Origin: Clavulina sp. PMI_390
Lineage: Eukaryota > Basidiomycota > Agaricomycetes > Cantharellales > Hydnaceae
Assembly: GCA_015039315.1 (NCBI GenBank)
Contig: WIDE01000009.1
Span: 310,001 to 374,000 of the forward strand
DNA length: 64,000 nucleotides
Direction of reading: 5' to 3'
A program made the position numbers and the translations under genes. A model generated the notes under the pieces. It saw only the letters and a program-made list of their open reading frames with translations, did no database searches and had not been told where the DNA came from. Shown here in pieces: positions 35,966-49,411 of the stretch (position 1 is the first letter of the stretch; each line of letters begins with the position of its first letter).

Positions 35966-38176
35966 ATGGCTGCAGGAAGAATATCGTGGCGAAATCTCCC
36001 CCTCATTGCGCTCGGCGTTATCACATTCACTTTGTGGAGATTTGCTGCGCTCGATTCCATCGAGAGTGTGACGGTGACGTCCACAACACACGATATCCTC
36101 GACCGCCTATCCCTGGGCTCACAATCCTTTGATGATGCAAAAGACATAGTCAATCCTTCATTACCTCTCTCATCTGGTGGTCACCATTCCAACACCCACA
36201 CGCACAAGCACGTTACACCCAAACTGCCTTTATCTACGTCAGAATCCTATCCTCCCACCGTATCACCCGACTCCACCATCTCCTCGCCCACTGATTCCCC
36301 TCCTATAATCACTCTCATTGCTATCTGGAATCCCAAGGCAGACAGCCCTCCACAACCCTATCTTCCCAACTTCTTTGCTTCGGTAGAAGCTAATGCTCCA
36401 CACGTCAACTTGCTTTTTGTTGTTTTCGACCGATTTGAGCATGGATGTGACAAGCGGATCTCGCCCCCTGGCCTCAAGAACGTCAATGAAATATGCTTCA
36501 ACACCGCCGATTACTGGGCGTTGCACAAAGACTTCCTCTGCAGGCATTGGAAGTGCACGGAGGAGCAAGAGCAGGTGTTGTTGAAGATGTTGATCCAAAG
36601 GACTCCCGACGACTATGTACGTGTTGTATCTATTTGATTCAACCCTCCTCTCACGCCTTCTTTGTAGCTCAACTCATTCTTCCGACCTTTCCGTGCTGGA
36701 GTCTTTGCCAAGTGGCTGGACCCACGCACCCCGATTTGGTACGACAAATATACTAGTGTCATCTTAAGTATCCTCATCTTTTTCAATCTACAAATAGGGG
36801 CTGGTGCGATATGGATCTTATGCTGGGCAAGTGAGTCATCAGTTTTGCGGTATCCTTTTTGAGCTTGAAGAATTTACTTGCAATCAACTTATTTACCACG
36901 TATAGTTTCGGACGCGTCTGTAAGCACATATTTCGCCACCATACCTCACCAAATCTGTCCTAACCCACTCTCGCTTTCGCAGTCCCGTGGGATATGATAG
37001 GACAGTTTGACCTAATCATCCCTGCGTTCCCCGCCGACCTTGACCGAGTGATGGTCTTCATGTCCGGCCATCTCATGTTCTTCAAGCATGAAGAGAGAGT
37101 GATGAACGAATTCTTCCACTTCCCTCACTTGCAAACTATCGAGCTGTTTTTGCAGACGGACAAGGACTGGATCGATGGTGCAGCTGGTGCGAAGTCACCC
37201 ACGGGTTGCTATCCGATGCACTTGCTAATCGTTGCATTTATAGAGGAAGCTGATTACTCGCATTTCGCTGTGCTCAACAAGAACCTCACCTTTGTTCGTA
37301 AGTTGAAGGTGGCCGAAAACTCATAATATTTCAGGCGCTCATCGCAATTCCCTCCTAGACTTCAGCGCCCTATCTTGGACAAATCACCACATTTCCACAT
37401 CCGATGCTGGTGTATTTTCTGTGGATCACGGTGCAGAGATTCCCTTGGCGGACGGAACGTCCGAGAAATCGGACCCTGCGCTGTATCAACAAGCTCGCGA
37501 ATACCTCGTGGAGGTCATTCGCGAAAATGCGCGCAAAATGAAACCTCCCACCTTATGCGAAGCTCACATGGTCTCTCAGTCCATGTTTGGAGGCGCTAAA
37601 GACGGCGTCACCCTGCCATGCCCCTCCACTCCGACGTTCTCCAAGAACGGGATGGAGTATCCTATCAATCTGATTGAAGGCGATCATGGAGCAGAGGTGT
37701 GGTTCGCTCCAGAACTTGTCGTGGATTATATTCCCGATTATACCCAAGAGGCGTATCATCTCGTGCGGCGCGACTCTGGCAGGCGACTGGTCATGCGGCG
37801 CGCGATCAACGGACCTGTCGTAGAGAGGGTCGAACCCACCGACTATATAATTCTGAACCCTTTGGACGACTTAGAGGGCAAGAAAGACACCTACACGCGC
37901 GACAATCGGCCATATCTTATCGAGTATCTCTACAATCACTACCAGAACGAGAAGCACCAAAGTGAGCCTTCGTCTTCCAAGCTCTTCCCTTACCAACCCA
38001 TTAGGTAGTTTGCTGACCGCGGAAGTCTTTTCTCGTACCCTCCAGAATGGTGGAAGCTTCCTCAAGAACCGTTGAAACCAGGCGAATTCCTTGTCATGAG
38101 CAAACACTATGGAATCGAGCAATGGGATGTTAATGGTAAACCTATGTGGACTAGCTGGTCTGTCGACACCGAATGA
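35966..38176 (+). CDS. type II membrane glycosyltransferase-like protein, first tandem copy
   Basis: Starts MAAGRISWRNLPLIALGVIT at 35966; a single hydrophobic segment after a short basic tail suggests a Golgi type II anchor. A disordered stem follows, then the catalytic-looking region: IITLIAIWNPKADSPP, YLPNFFASVEANAPHVNLLF, CDKRISPPGLKNVNEICF, and across introns WLDPRTPIWGWCDMDLMLGN, FGRVFPWDMIGQFDLIIP, FMSGHLMFFKHEERVMNEFF and HFAVLNKNLTFV. CDMD is a DxD metal and sugar-nucleotide motif; the GWCDMDLMLGN context resembles bacterial and fungal DUF6625-type glycosyltransferases. The FGRV segment sits in a 14-bp exon (36906-36919). The C-terminus reads RAINGPVVERVEPTDY, YLIEYLYNHYQNEKHQ and ends …PMWTSWSVDTE. 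Donor and acceptor sugars are unknown. It is a close paralogue of the next gene. Confidence 0.8.
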
Positions 38177-38820
38177 TTGTTTGCTTGCTCGCTGTCGCTT
38201 TTATGTGAGTGGCCTCACTTGTGCTACTGTATCAATTGCTCCCTTGACTAAACGGGTTCTCCTGTCAGTCAAATCGCTTTCAGGCTGTCATTCACTGATG
38301 CAAAATACCCTATCATATACAAGGCATCTTGCTTTGATCCTTTATCAGGACGTAGAAGAGTGACACCAGTCCTCCCGTACCAAAAGATAGTACTGTAATA
38401 ATAATAATACCTTTTGTATAAATTAATCGTTTTTCCTTCGCAAGACGAAGGAGGTGCCTGATCATGGACGGGAAGTGGGCCATTGACCGCGGCTGCGGCG
38501 GTAGCGGCATACCTGCTTTGGCCGCCCTCTGAGCCACTGCACGTTGGGTGGGACATACGCCGTCAAGGCTCACTAAAAAAAGTCCTGTGTACTAGCCCTG
38601 GCTTCACCGACGTTTATACTCGAGAGCTTGGCCAAGCAGTCTCTGATCATCTGTGTGAAAGTCCGGTGCTTTTATTAGCCACTGAATTTGTCTTGAGTGT
38701 GACCGAGGTCGATCAGGGCCGTCACACTGCGTGCCTTTCCTCCGCGACGTCTTTGTGGCCGCTCCTCAACCGTCCTCAGGCCTCAACCTAGTGCCAGCCC
38801 CCATCAGTTCTTCGCCGATA
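38177..38820. other. intergenic region between the glycosyltransferase-like paralogues
   Basis: About 640 bp with a short TAA/ATA repeat at 38395-38410 and no gene. An AT-rich stretch near 38617 (TTTATACTCG) may be the promoter element of the second copy, about 200 bp upstream of its ATG. Confidence 0.4.
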
Positions 38821-40970
38821 ATGGGTCTGAGGCTGACATGGAAAGTGTTTGCCATTGCTGCTGTCGGCATCCTTGCCCTCACGTTTTGGCACTTTGACTT
38901 GCGGGACGTCCACGAGCTGACGACACATGGACGCGTTTCAGACTCCTCGAGCCATTCATTACCCCTCTCTATGCCTAAAATTCCACTTGACGATGACCTC
39001 TTCGATGACGACCTGAAGGTCGGCGGCGGAGGAAAGGCTCAAGGTGGCAGCAAACCTCCATCAAAGACCCCACTCTCATCACCCGCTCTCTCAAATTCAG
39101 TCGATACCCCTCCCCTTATCACTATTATAGCGATATGGAGCCCCCGTCCAGGCAGTCCTCCTCAAGCCTATCTTCCGAACTTCTTCGCCTCAGTCGAAGC
39201 AAATGCACCGAACGTCAATATGCTCTTTGTCATTTACGACAAGGACGGGTACGGGTGTGACAAGCAAGTTTCGCCCGCTAATGCGAAGAACATAAAAGAG
39301 ATCTGTTTTGATATCACCTCCTACTGGAAACTGCATCGGGATTACCTGTGCGGTTATTGGAAGTGTACCAAGGAGCAGGAGTCACAGGTCTTGGATGCGA
39401 TGTTGGACCGCAGACATGGCGATAGGGTATGTGTATTTGGACCATTCGCTTGCTGGTCTCACAATCTTATCGCTCCTCATCATAGGTGCACTCTTATTTC
39501 CGCCCATTCCGTTCTGGGGTGTTCGCAAAGTGGCTGGACCCCAAAACACCCGTATGGTATGTCTTCTCCCACACTCGTTACGGGCAGATAACTCACCAGG
39601 TTGTATGTCATAATCAACTAGGGGTTGGTGTGATATGGATACTATGCTAGGGAGGTAAGCGATACGATCTAGTTCCACTTTGCAAGTCAATGACCTTGTT
39701 GACAATGCGTGCTCCAAAGCTTCGATCGGCTGTGTAGGTCTTGAATACCTCTTATTTTTGATCTTTAATCTAACGCAATATTGTCCTATTTCATGCAGTC
39801 CCCTGGGATGTTATCGGTCAATTCGACCTTCTTATTCCTCAAACTCCATCAAATGGTGAACAGATATTGATGTACATGTCGGGTCACCTCATGTTTTTCA
39901 AGCATGAGAAGAGGGTTCTCGAAGAATTCTTCAACTTCCATGCCCTACGAAGCGCACAGATTTTCATCGACGCGCCGAGAGATTGGATCGATCCCGGAGC
40001 AGGTGCGCTGCTCGTGCTACTCAGTGATCTTCTCCAATGATTGACACTACTTGTTATAGAGGAGGTTGATTACTCTACTTTTGTCATGCTCAACAACAAC
40101 CTGACTTTTTACGGTAAGGATTTCTAAAATCGTACATTGATAGTTGCTCAACGATTTCATGTTTGTAGCGTGGTCGGCCCTGAGCTGGTCTGGTACCCAC
40201 GTATCTACTACCAATGGGATCTTCTCTCTTGATCGTGGTCACATGGTTCCTCTGGCAAGTGGGATTGTGGAAGCCTCGGATACTGCCCGTATCCAGGAAG
40301 GCCGCGCGCGTGTAGTTGGGTTTGTCCACGACATTCAAAAAACCAAGCCACCACAGGGTTGCGAAACCCATGTTACGCCTAGCTCCACCTATGGAGGGAG
40401 TTCACTGAGTGGACTAAAGCTACCTTGCGCGTATAGACCTGCTTTCTCGAACCGAGGGACAGAGTACCCTGTCACCTTCCATGCCGGGACCTTCGCAGGC
40501 TGGGCCTGGTTCCGACCGGAATTCACCGTGCATTATGAGCCGAACTATACTCATGAAGCCTACACTCGAGTGCGTCGTCATGATGCGCACCGCGCTGTTA
40601 TACGACGTGCGATCAACGGACCTGTTGTGGAGAGGATCGAACCGCAGAGATATCGCCTCATCCCTCCATACAATGTCTTGGAGCATGAAAGGGAATTGTC
40701 CAAGGAATACGACCCATATCTGATCGAATTCTTGTACAACCATTACCAGGGCGAAAAATACTCACGTACGTCTGGCTTCCGTTCATATGCTGGATCTCTT
40801 GACCGAATTGATCTGATGCTGAGCTACTCGCAGGATGGTGGAAGCTACCCACCGAGGCTCTGCAGCCGGGTGAGATCCTATATATTGACCGGGATAAGGG
40901 TGCTGAAGTTTGGGACACAACGGGGGAAGTTATATGGTCACAATGGGCCACCCAGGCACCAACGGAATAA
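38821..40970 (+). CDS. type II membrane glycosyltransferase-like protein, second tandem copy
   Basis: Starts MGLRLTWKVFAIAAVGILAL, a type II anchor, with a stem holding an acidic patch (LDDDLFDDDLKVGGGGK). The body mirrors the first copy: LITIIAIWSPRPGSPPQ, YLPNFFASVEANAPNVNMLF, GCDKQVSPANAKNIKEICF, then WCDMDTMLGS, SFDRLFPWDVIGQFDLL, YMSGHLMFFKHEKRVLEEFF and DYSTFVMLNNNLTFY. The DxD motif is conserved, and a 14-bp exon at 39720-39733 sits where the first copy has its own. The C-terminal exon gives RWWKLPTEALQPGEILYIDR and ends WATQAPTE (stop 40968-40970). Parts of the middle have diverged (SSTYGGSSLSGLKLPCAYRP). Both copies look intact. A function in cell-surface glycan synthesis is likely but unproven. 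Confidence 0.8.
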
Positions 40971-41754
40971 ACATCGGGCGAGGCTACTCACCACCGATCC
41001 CTGTCGGGAGTTTCAAGTTCTATGACAATGGTTCGGCCGTCCAAATTCACTCACCAGGATCTTCAGGGTATCTTGATACCTTGCCGCCTTGTATTGTATG
41101 ACCTGTGGCGCCAACGCGCTTCGCACGAACTAGCCATCAGGCACAAGACTGCTTCTACACACTACACCTATAAAATCACGCCCAAGCTCATCTTTAATAC
41201 AAACACGCCAGCATATCTAGTAGACTGCAATCAGATTTACGATTCTTGGTTTCATATGCTCGATTCACCTATTGGAAATGCAGGCGCTTAGCATAATTCT
41301 TTTCTTCCCACCCGCTACCATCAGGCTCAGGTTGTGCGACCTCCACAGTCTGTCGCTATCCTGCTGCTAAGTGGTTCTTTCCCTCCCTGAGAGGCTCTTG
41401 CTAGTCTCGCGGACGCGTGAGGGTGGTTTATCGGGTCAGAAGGACGCAAACCATCTTCGTGATGGCTTTGCATCTACGGTCCAGACATAGCGCGTTGGCA
41501 TATAAATTAACGTCATACGCGTTTGAGAGAGCCTAGATACATACTCTCAAGCTTGAAGCCTTTTTTTGTACTTGCGTGGGCGCCCATGAACGTAGTTGTG
41601 TTGCCTGTCAAGCCCAAGATACTATGGCCTTTTTCAGTGAAGATTCACAAAGCGATCTGCAACGTGAACATTTTTTGCGCCCTCCATCAACTTCCTTCCA
41701 GCTTTAGTTCCTAGTTTTGACCTCTTCGAAAATATCTCCTCTGCTTATCCCACC
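40971..41754. other. gene-free region with a TATA-like box
   Basis: Nothing coding. TATAAA occurs at 41501-41506, about 250 bp upstream of the next ATG, which is distant for a core promoter unless the leader is long or contains an intron. No repeat is convincing. Confidence 0.4.
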
Positions 41755-42742
41755 ATGGCTGATGCAAATGAGCTTGGCCGAGCTCTGATTGAGGCGGGGA
41801 AAGCGATTAATGCCCAAGCCGCCAACAAACCTACCCCGAAACACAGCTCTAACGAATGCTTAGATGCCGTGATTCCGCAGCTGGACCTGGCGAACAAAAA
41901 ACTGAGCGCCGTAGAGGCCCATCTTCTCTCCGCGCCTGAGTTGATAGGAATTGTACGCCAAATTTGCAGAATACCCTCCATCCATTCACGTAAATCACCT
42001 ATTTCCTCGCGTTAGAATACTGCCGTGGAGCTTAAGGAAAGCTTTGCCGCTGTGACTGAAGGCATCGCTGGCTTGCATCAGGAGCTCGTCGCTCAGAATG
42101 CACTTCTGCGCCAGTCGCTTGAGAGTCAGAACGATATGAAGAAGCTTCTCCATCTCATGTATGCTCGTTCTTCTCTTTCGTTCCTTGTGAAACTTGTCTA
42201 TTCATGGACATTTTCGTATATGAAGGGCTGTCATGTTCGTGGATTTCACTAGGAAACCTCCGTGAGTTCGGCATCTTTCTAGCTGTAATGAGGCTAATAC
42301 AGACCTAACCTCATCATGGGTCCAGCTTGTCCGGCTCCGAGGTCACTAGCGAATGTGCTCGAGAGATCAATAGCCTCGTTCAGCCTGCCTCTCTCAATAC
42401 CCCTGTTGCGTTTGTTCACAGCGACCTAGGCAGTGCTCGAGGCGCGCAGGGTGAGACGTCGTGCTACCCTCGTACCGCAGCAGATATCGGCAATCTTGGT
42501 GGTAAGGCCCTAGTTCCACCTTGATCACGCCAAGTTGCTGACGATATTCGATTCCATCCTTTGCAGTGCCACAGCTGGCTACGCTGCTCGCGGAAATGAC
42601 GGGTAAAAATCCCAGTGATTTTACAGGGCTCGCATTGGCGCAGCTGCAGTTTCTGATGTGCAAACAGTTGGGATTCGCCATTGTGAGTCCTCGACCTGAT
42701 TTTGCATTTCCATCAATCCTGACAGCTTTGATATTTCAGTAA
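41755..42742 (+). CDS. small hypothetical helical protein
   Basis: Begins MADANELGRALIEAGKAI in a clean exon. Introns separate VELKESFAAVTEGIAGLHQE, VAQNALLRQSLESQNDMKKL, a 9-bp exon at 42253-42261 (giving MKPP across its junctions), LSGSEVTSECAREINSLVQ and VPQLATLLAEMTGKNPSDF. The frame ends ALAQLQFLMCKQLGFAI with the stop at 42740-42742; reading through the last possible intron reaches the same stop. The protein is mostly alpha-helical, with a likely short coiled coil. I recognise no family or function. It lies about 150 bp upstream of the mitochondrial ribosomal protein gene. Confidence 0.65.
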
Positions 42743-42894
42743 ATAGCGCCTAGTAATTTACACAGCTCATGCAATTCCATGTACTTGGTTTGGGTTTTAT
42801 CTTGGCCTTCTTGTAGATATCCTTGCCCCGACGTGCTTGTTTGACTTATTTCCTTTTCGAGTAAGCACACGAACCAAACAACCCACGCTTTTCC

Positions 42895-43425
42895 ATGCAA
42901 CGAGCAGCAGCTGTTACACCTGTCCTGCGAGCGCAGCTGCGCTCAAAACCTACGAATGGACACGTAGCATTCGTCCCACAGATACGGAAACTGGTCCTAG
43001 AGTTCTGTGAACGGTGGCCGACATCTGAACCTCTTCGCAATGTCTTGCGAGAAGGAGCAGAGACCATTGCTCGGGAGAATCCTCATGTGGAGGTTGTCGT
43101 GAAGAAGAGGATGTATAAGGAGCCACTCGTGCGCGGGTTCTACTGTGAGTATTTCTCGTAACATTCCGCCTAAACTGTCCTCATCTCGGCGCGCTCACTT
43201 TTCATGCTGTGGCCAAATGAACGTAACACAATAGTGAACGGTCGGTCAAAGGAGATCTGCTTGAAAGGGCTGGACCGTAGCGAAGTTATGCAGAGAATCC
43301 AACTGCTGCTGGATTCGTCCGGGGCGAAAATCAAGCCAGTGAAAGGACATCCTGTTCAGTCCAGTAACGCGAGTGTCCGTGGAGTCTGGTCAGGCATGCA
43401 CGTCGAGGAGACGTTCAAGATTTGA
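42895..43425 (+). CDS. MRPL51: mitochondrial large-subunit ribosomal protein mL43 (yeast Mrpl51 family)
   Basis: Two exons. The first reads MQRAAAVTPVLRAQLRSKP, FVPQIRKLVLEFCERWPTSE, LRNVLREGAETIARENPHVE and VVVKKRMYKEPLVRGFY; the second continues LNGRSKEICLKGLDRSEVMQ and ends GMHVEETFKI. This is the thioredoxin-like L51/S25/CI-B8 fold, with the conserved KL.L.FC…S..LR..L and NPH.E motifs. At about 140 residues it is the expected size. The basic N-terminus fits mitochondrial import. The junction restores a leucine codon (T|TG). Confidence 0.9.
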
Positions 43426-43899
43426 TTGTCTCTATCACTGGCTTTCCTGGTGCGTATCACGTTCTCTGTGTTCCTGTATCTGAAGGCTAAGAGCTTGTGG
43501 TGCATAGTATTGTTATTCCACACCCTATCCCTCTCGCAACTTTACACACATAATACTCAATCAATCCATCTTCATTCAATCCCATCCTTGATGCTGGTCT
43601 CCTTCTGGTGTTGAGTTGGTTCATTCCGCAAGACGAGTATTGGTTAGCAGGATGAGAAACTCTCGCTACGAATACGAACTGAAGATAATATGCTAGACCA
43701 TTTGTTAGCATGGCCCACTGGACGTGAACTAATAGTTTCCTCTACGTACTACTAGTCTACTATGTATGGAATTCTTTCATTCATATTCCACGCTCTTTTG
43801 CATATGCTTGGCGAAGCATATTGGTGGCTGTGCGCTGACTTCATCGTCCCAACTCTATCCACGTTGCATCCTCCACTTTCACGGCGGCGCCTTCTACCA
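43426..43899. other. intergenic region; possible N-terminal extension of the next gene
   Basis: No separate gene. From 43762 a frame in register with the next gene is open and begins MYGILSFIFHALLHMLGEA, a hydrophobic stretch. If used, it would add one membrane helix to that protein. Confidence 0.4.
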
Positions 43900-44811
43900 A
43901 TGTCGAGGGACGGCGAAGCAATCGAACTCCAACCACTAAGAAAACCTGTGGACTTTCCACCGAAAGGAGATAGCGCATCTAGCCTCGTCAATGGGGATGG
44001 TGTGGAAAGCACCGACGCTGACCGCTGGGCTTGGGTGACTGCAGGGTATGTGGTTGGATAATTATAATACCTTCTCAGTTAACCTATGGTCGTACTAACG
44101 ATCCGAATCTGCTTCATGCTGATGATTTAGCACACTGGTGGCCTTTGCGATCCCACTCCTTGTACTGTCCCGCTCCTAAGACGCTTGATATCAACCACCT
44201 GACGAAACTCCATCTTAGGCATTCCCCAAATTATTCCTTCTCCTTTCAGAAACTTCAAATGAACCCCGTACTATCCTTACTTCTCTGGAGAAGTTCTTTG
44301 CGGCGCACTTGGGAATGGGGATGATTTGCCTTGCCCTTGGCCTCGTAATAGCAGTATGTCCAGCGTCCTCATTATGTCTCGGCTTAGACTGCCCTCATCT
44401 TGATCTCTGCATCCTTAGACCCCGACTTCTCCAGCAATCAGCACACACGCTATGACACCCCATCCAGTTCTACACCCACTGATTATCCCCACTTCTGGCG
44501 TCCTGCTCATCTCTTCTCTTGTGGGGTACAACACGGCAAAGGATATTGGAACTTTAGGGCATATCGTGGCTGGAGTTTCTGGTGCCCTTGGTGTCTGGGG
44601 GACCTGGGTGGTGAGTTCATTTAGAATGTAGCACGATATCCTATCGACCTTTCTCATCCATATGGAATAGATTTTGTTCTTTGAGGATTCTTCGAAATCC
44701 AAAACAACAGGGGCGAATAAGCGTACATCAAGATTCCTGTTCGGGAACCAGGCTGCTGCTAGTTCCATCAAATCGAGGTGGCGGAAAGAGCATAACCAAG
44801 AGCGGCGATGA
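43900..44811 (+). CDS. multi-pass membrane protein of unknown function
   Basis: The start MSRDGEAIELQPLRKPVD is followed, over several short introns, by hydrophobic segments: TLVAFAIPLLVL, MGMICLALGLVIA, HPLIIPTSGVLLISSLVGYN and HIVAGVSGALGVWGTWVILF. Between them lie short polar loops (EPRTILTSLEKFFAAHLG, TAKDIGTLG). The tail is basic and cytosol-like: KRTSRFLFGNQAAASSIK then SRWRKEHNQERR, stop 44809-44811. About four membrane helices are predicted. The pattern resembles small conserved fungal membrane proteins of unknown role, and I cannot name it. An in-frame ATG at 43762 is an alternative start. The exon junction near 44180-44250 could not be settled by eye. Confidence 0.65.
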
Positions 44812-44951
44812 GGACCCCTCGATATCACACACATCCCCTTTTCTCGATTCCGAATTTTCGCTTTCCTATCCCATACTGGTAGTACAGAGTAATGTGAATA
44901 CAAATATACTGATGAAAGTAAGTGACGATGGGGTGCATCGGATGAAGCAAA

Positions 44952-47321
<2,370 letters not shown>

Positions 47322-47390
47322 AGTGTTGACGTTTGTCTGTGTGTGGTATTATTTTCCCACGCCTTGACTCGGTCAGCTCCCTCACGCGAC
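47322..47390. promoter_or_regulatory. 69-bp bidirectional promoter between SRP54 and the AlkB-like gene
   Basis: The two start codons are separated by only 69 bp, with a TGGTATTATTTTCC stretch in the middle and no TATA box. Both transcripts must initiate in this stretch or inside the opposite gene's 5' region. Confidence 0.45.
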
Positions 47391-49220
47391 ATGGATGAAG
47401 ACACAGAACTCCTGCTCGCGCTATTGGAATCATCTCTACCTCCAAATTTGAAGGTTTCTAGAGAAATCATGCTTGAAACTTTGATCAACTGTGAAGGCAA
47501 CGTTGATCAAGCACTTAACTCACTAAGGAACTTTGGCAGCGCAGACTCCATCCGCCACAATCCTAAGAAACGCAAAGGGGAAACCGGACTTGATACTTGG
47601 ATACGGCAATCTAAGAAACGCGTCCCAAAGGGAAGGGATATGGAGACAATTGATTACTCAGAAGCTCGCTCGACGCGCCTGGAGCACACCAGCGATCATG
47701 ATTTTACCCCTGGTCCATCAACGCCTCGACGCGAAATTAGGGCAGAAACCCCAACAAAAAGGGCGCTTACCCCTCCGCCTCTCCTTAATTTCCTCAAGGA
47801 CACATCTGTGACAAAACCCACGGCGAAACCTGCCCTTCCACTCTTACTCCTGACGACCCCCGAGGCTATTTCGAAATACACACCAACCACGTTCCACCCC
47901 TCGATATTGCCTCCTGGTCAGCCATGCCTTTTCCTTCCGGTGTCGCAGCTCTAAACTCTTGAGTACAGAGTTGGCGACTCAACTGTATTATGAGCTGATC
48001 GACATCTCCAAGTCCTGGCCAAAATATAAGTGGTATTTGAATGACAGGATGGTGGAATCGACCCACACGGCGTCTTATTTTGCACGATATGAATCGGACA
48101 CAAAGGAGCAGGAAAGGGACTTGGCTAACCGGCATTGGTACGCGAATCATTGTGCCGCCTGAACCTTCAGACGTTATAACTCAAGAGCCAATACAGGTGG
48201 CAGGGTAAAATGATGGGGCCATCCAAACAATTCACACCACTGCTTGAAACAACCCTTCAACACATTGAAAAGTTTGTACGGGGCGAAGTGGCGAAACGAA
48301 GGCGGTATCCGCTTGAATGGGCGGGAGACTGGACAGCAAACTCGTGCGCAGTAAATTGTTATCGGGGCTCCAAAGAAGGGGTCGGAGCGCACGCGGATCA
48401 GCTAACTTGTGAGTGCCGAACCGCGTCCATGGAACCTCGCTGATCTGCCTATGATTCTTCAAGATCTTGGTCCCTATCCAACCATTGCATCTATCTCGCT
48501 AGGTATGCACGCGATCATTAGTATGAAGCTGTTCATCTCTTGTTAATTGGTGTCTTAGGCACAACACGAAGGTTTCGACTGCGAGAAGTAATACCCATCC
48601 ACGAACGAGAAACACGGCAAGCCCAAACCTTCGACATTCCATTACCTCACAATTCGGTAAAACATCTTTCCGAAGTTCGATGATCTCATGGGCTCACGGT
48701 ATATAATTTCAGCTCCTTATAATGCATCCTCCCACTCAAGAGCGTTTCAAGTGTGTACTCAAAATCTTGTGATGAATCCGTCTCAATTACTGAAACTAAG
48801 CCCTAACAGACATTCGATTCCTACTGCCACCTCAATCGATGCCTTCAGACCCCCGTTTCCTCGGGAACCTGGTGATGATATCGAGACTCATGTGGAGCGA
48901 ATTAACATTACGTTTCGGTGCGTAATGAGAAGCGACGGCTGTCTCCTGAAACACAACCTGACATTGGGGCGTTCGGGTTTAGGTTTTGTCGGCCAGATTT
49001 TAAGGCCGCCAGCACTCCCAAGTGTAAATGCGAGGGAGGGGGAAAGCTTCCGGCTCTATTGCGGTCAAGCATGAAGCGGAAAAAGACGAGTGGACTCGAT
49101 GATGCGGAATTCTTTTGGCAGTGTAATGGTGCCGCATCACAGGAGGGGCGAAGCTGTAAAATGTGGATTCCTATGGACCTTGAGGACAGAGGACCATTTG
49201 TTAAGGACGTCAGAAAGTAA
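47391..49220 (+). CDS. AlkB-type 2-oxoglutarate/Fe(II) dioxygenase with CUE-like and GRF zinc-finger domains
   Basis: Oxidative nucleic-acid demethylase-like protein. Residues about 7-45 (LLALLESSLPPNLK, LINCEGNVDQALNSLRNF) form a CUE/UBA-type ubiquitin-binding-like fold. A basic linker follows (NPKKRKGETGLDTWI). The dioxygenase core spans several exons: ELATQLYYELIDISKSWPKY, WTANSCAVNCYRGSKEGVG, the metal pair in AHADQL, DLGPYPTIASISLGTTRRFR, LIIMHPPTQERFKHSIP with the third metal ligand, and RINITFR as the RX5R 2-oxoglutarate motif. The C-terminus is a GRF-type zinc finger: PKCKCEGGGKLPALL…FFWQCNGAASQEG…CKMW, ending FVKDVRK. All catalytic residues appear intact. The layout suggests alkylation repair targeted by ubiquitin and single-stranded DNA; substrates are unknown. 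Junctions at 48140-48200 are approximate. Confidence 0.85.
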
Positions 49221-49411
49221 TTTAAAATTTGGAGTTGTCATTGGTTTTTTTTTTTGAGTTCGCGTAGTCATCCAATCAGTCCAATCACGGCCCCTTTGCC
49301 ACGCGGGTTGTTTGTTGTGGGTCCAAATAAATATTCCGACCTCGGCGCTTACAGGCAATTGAGCCTTGCGAGGCATCGTCATAGAGCCAACATTCGACCA
49401 CGACGGCGCCT

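Noticed and set aside
35966..40970. The glycosyltransferase-like pair as one large gene or a pseudogene and its source
   Set aside because: Each copy has its own start, anchor, complete exon series and stop, and neither shows a frameshift or lost DxD motif.
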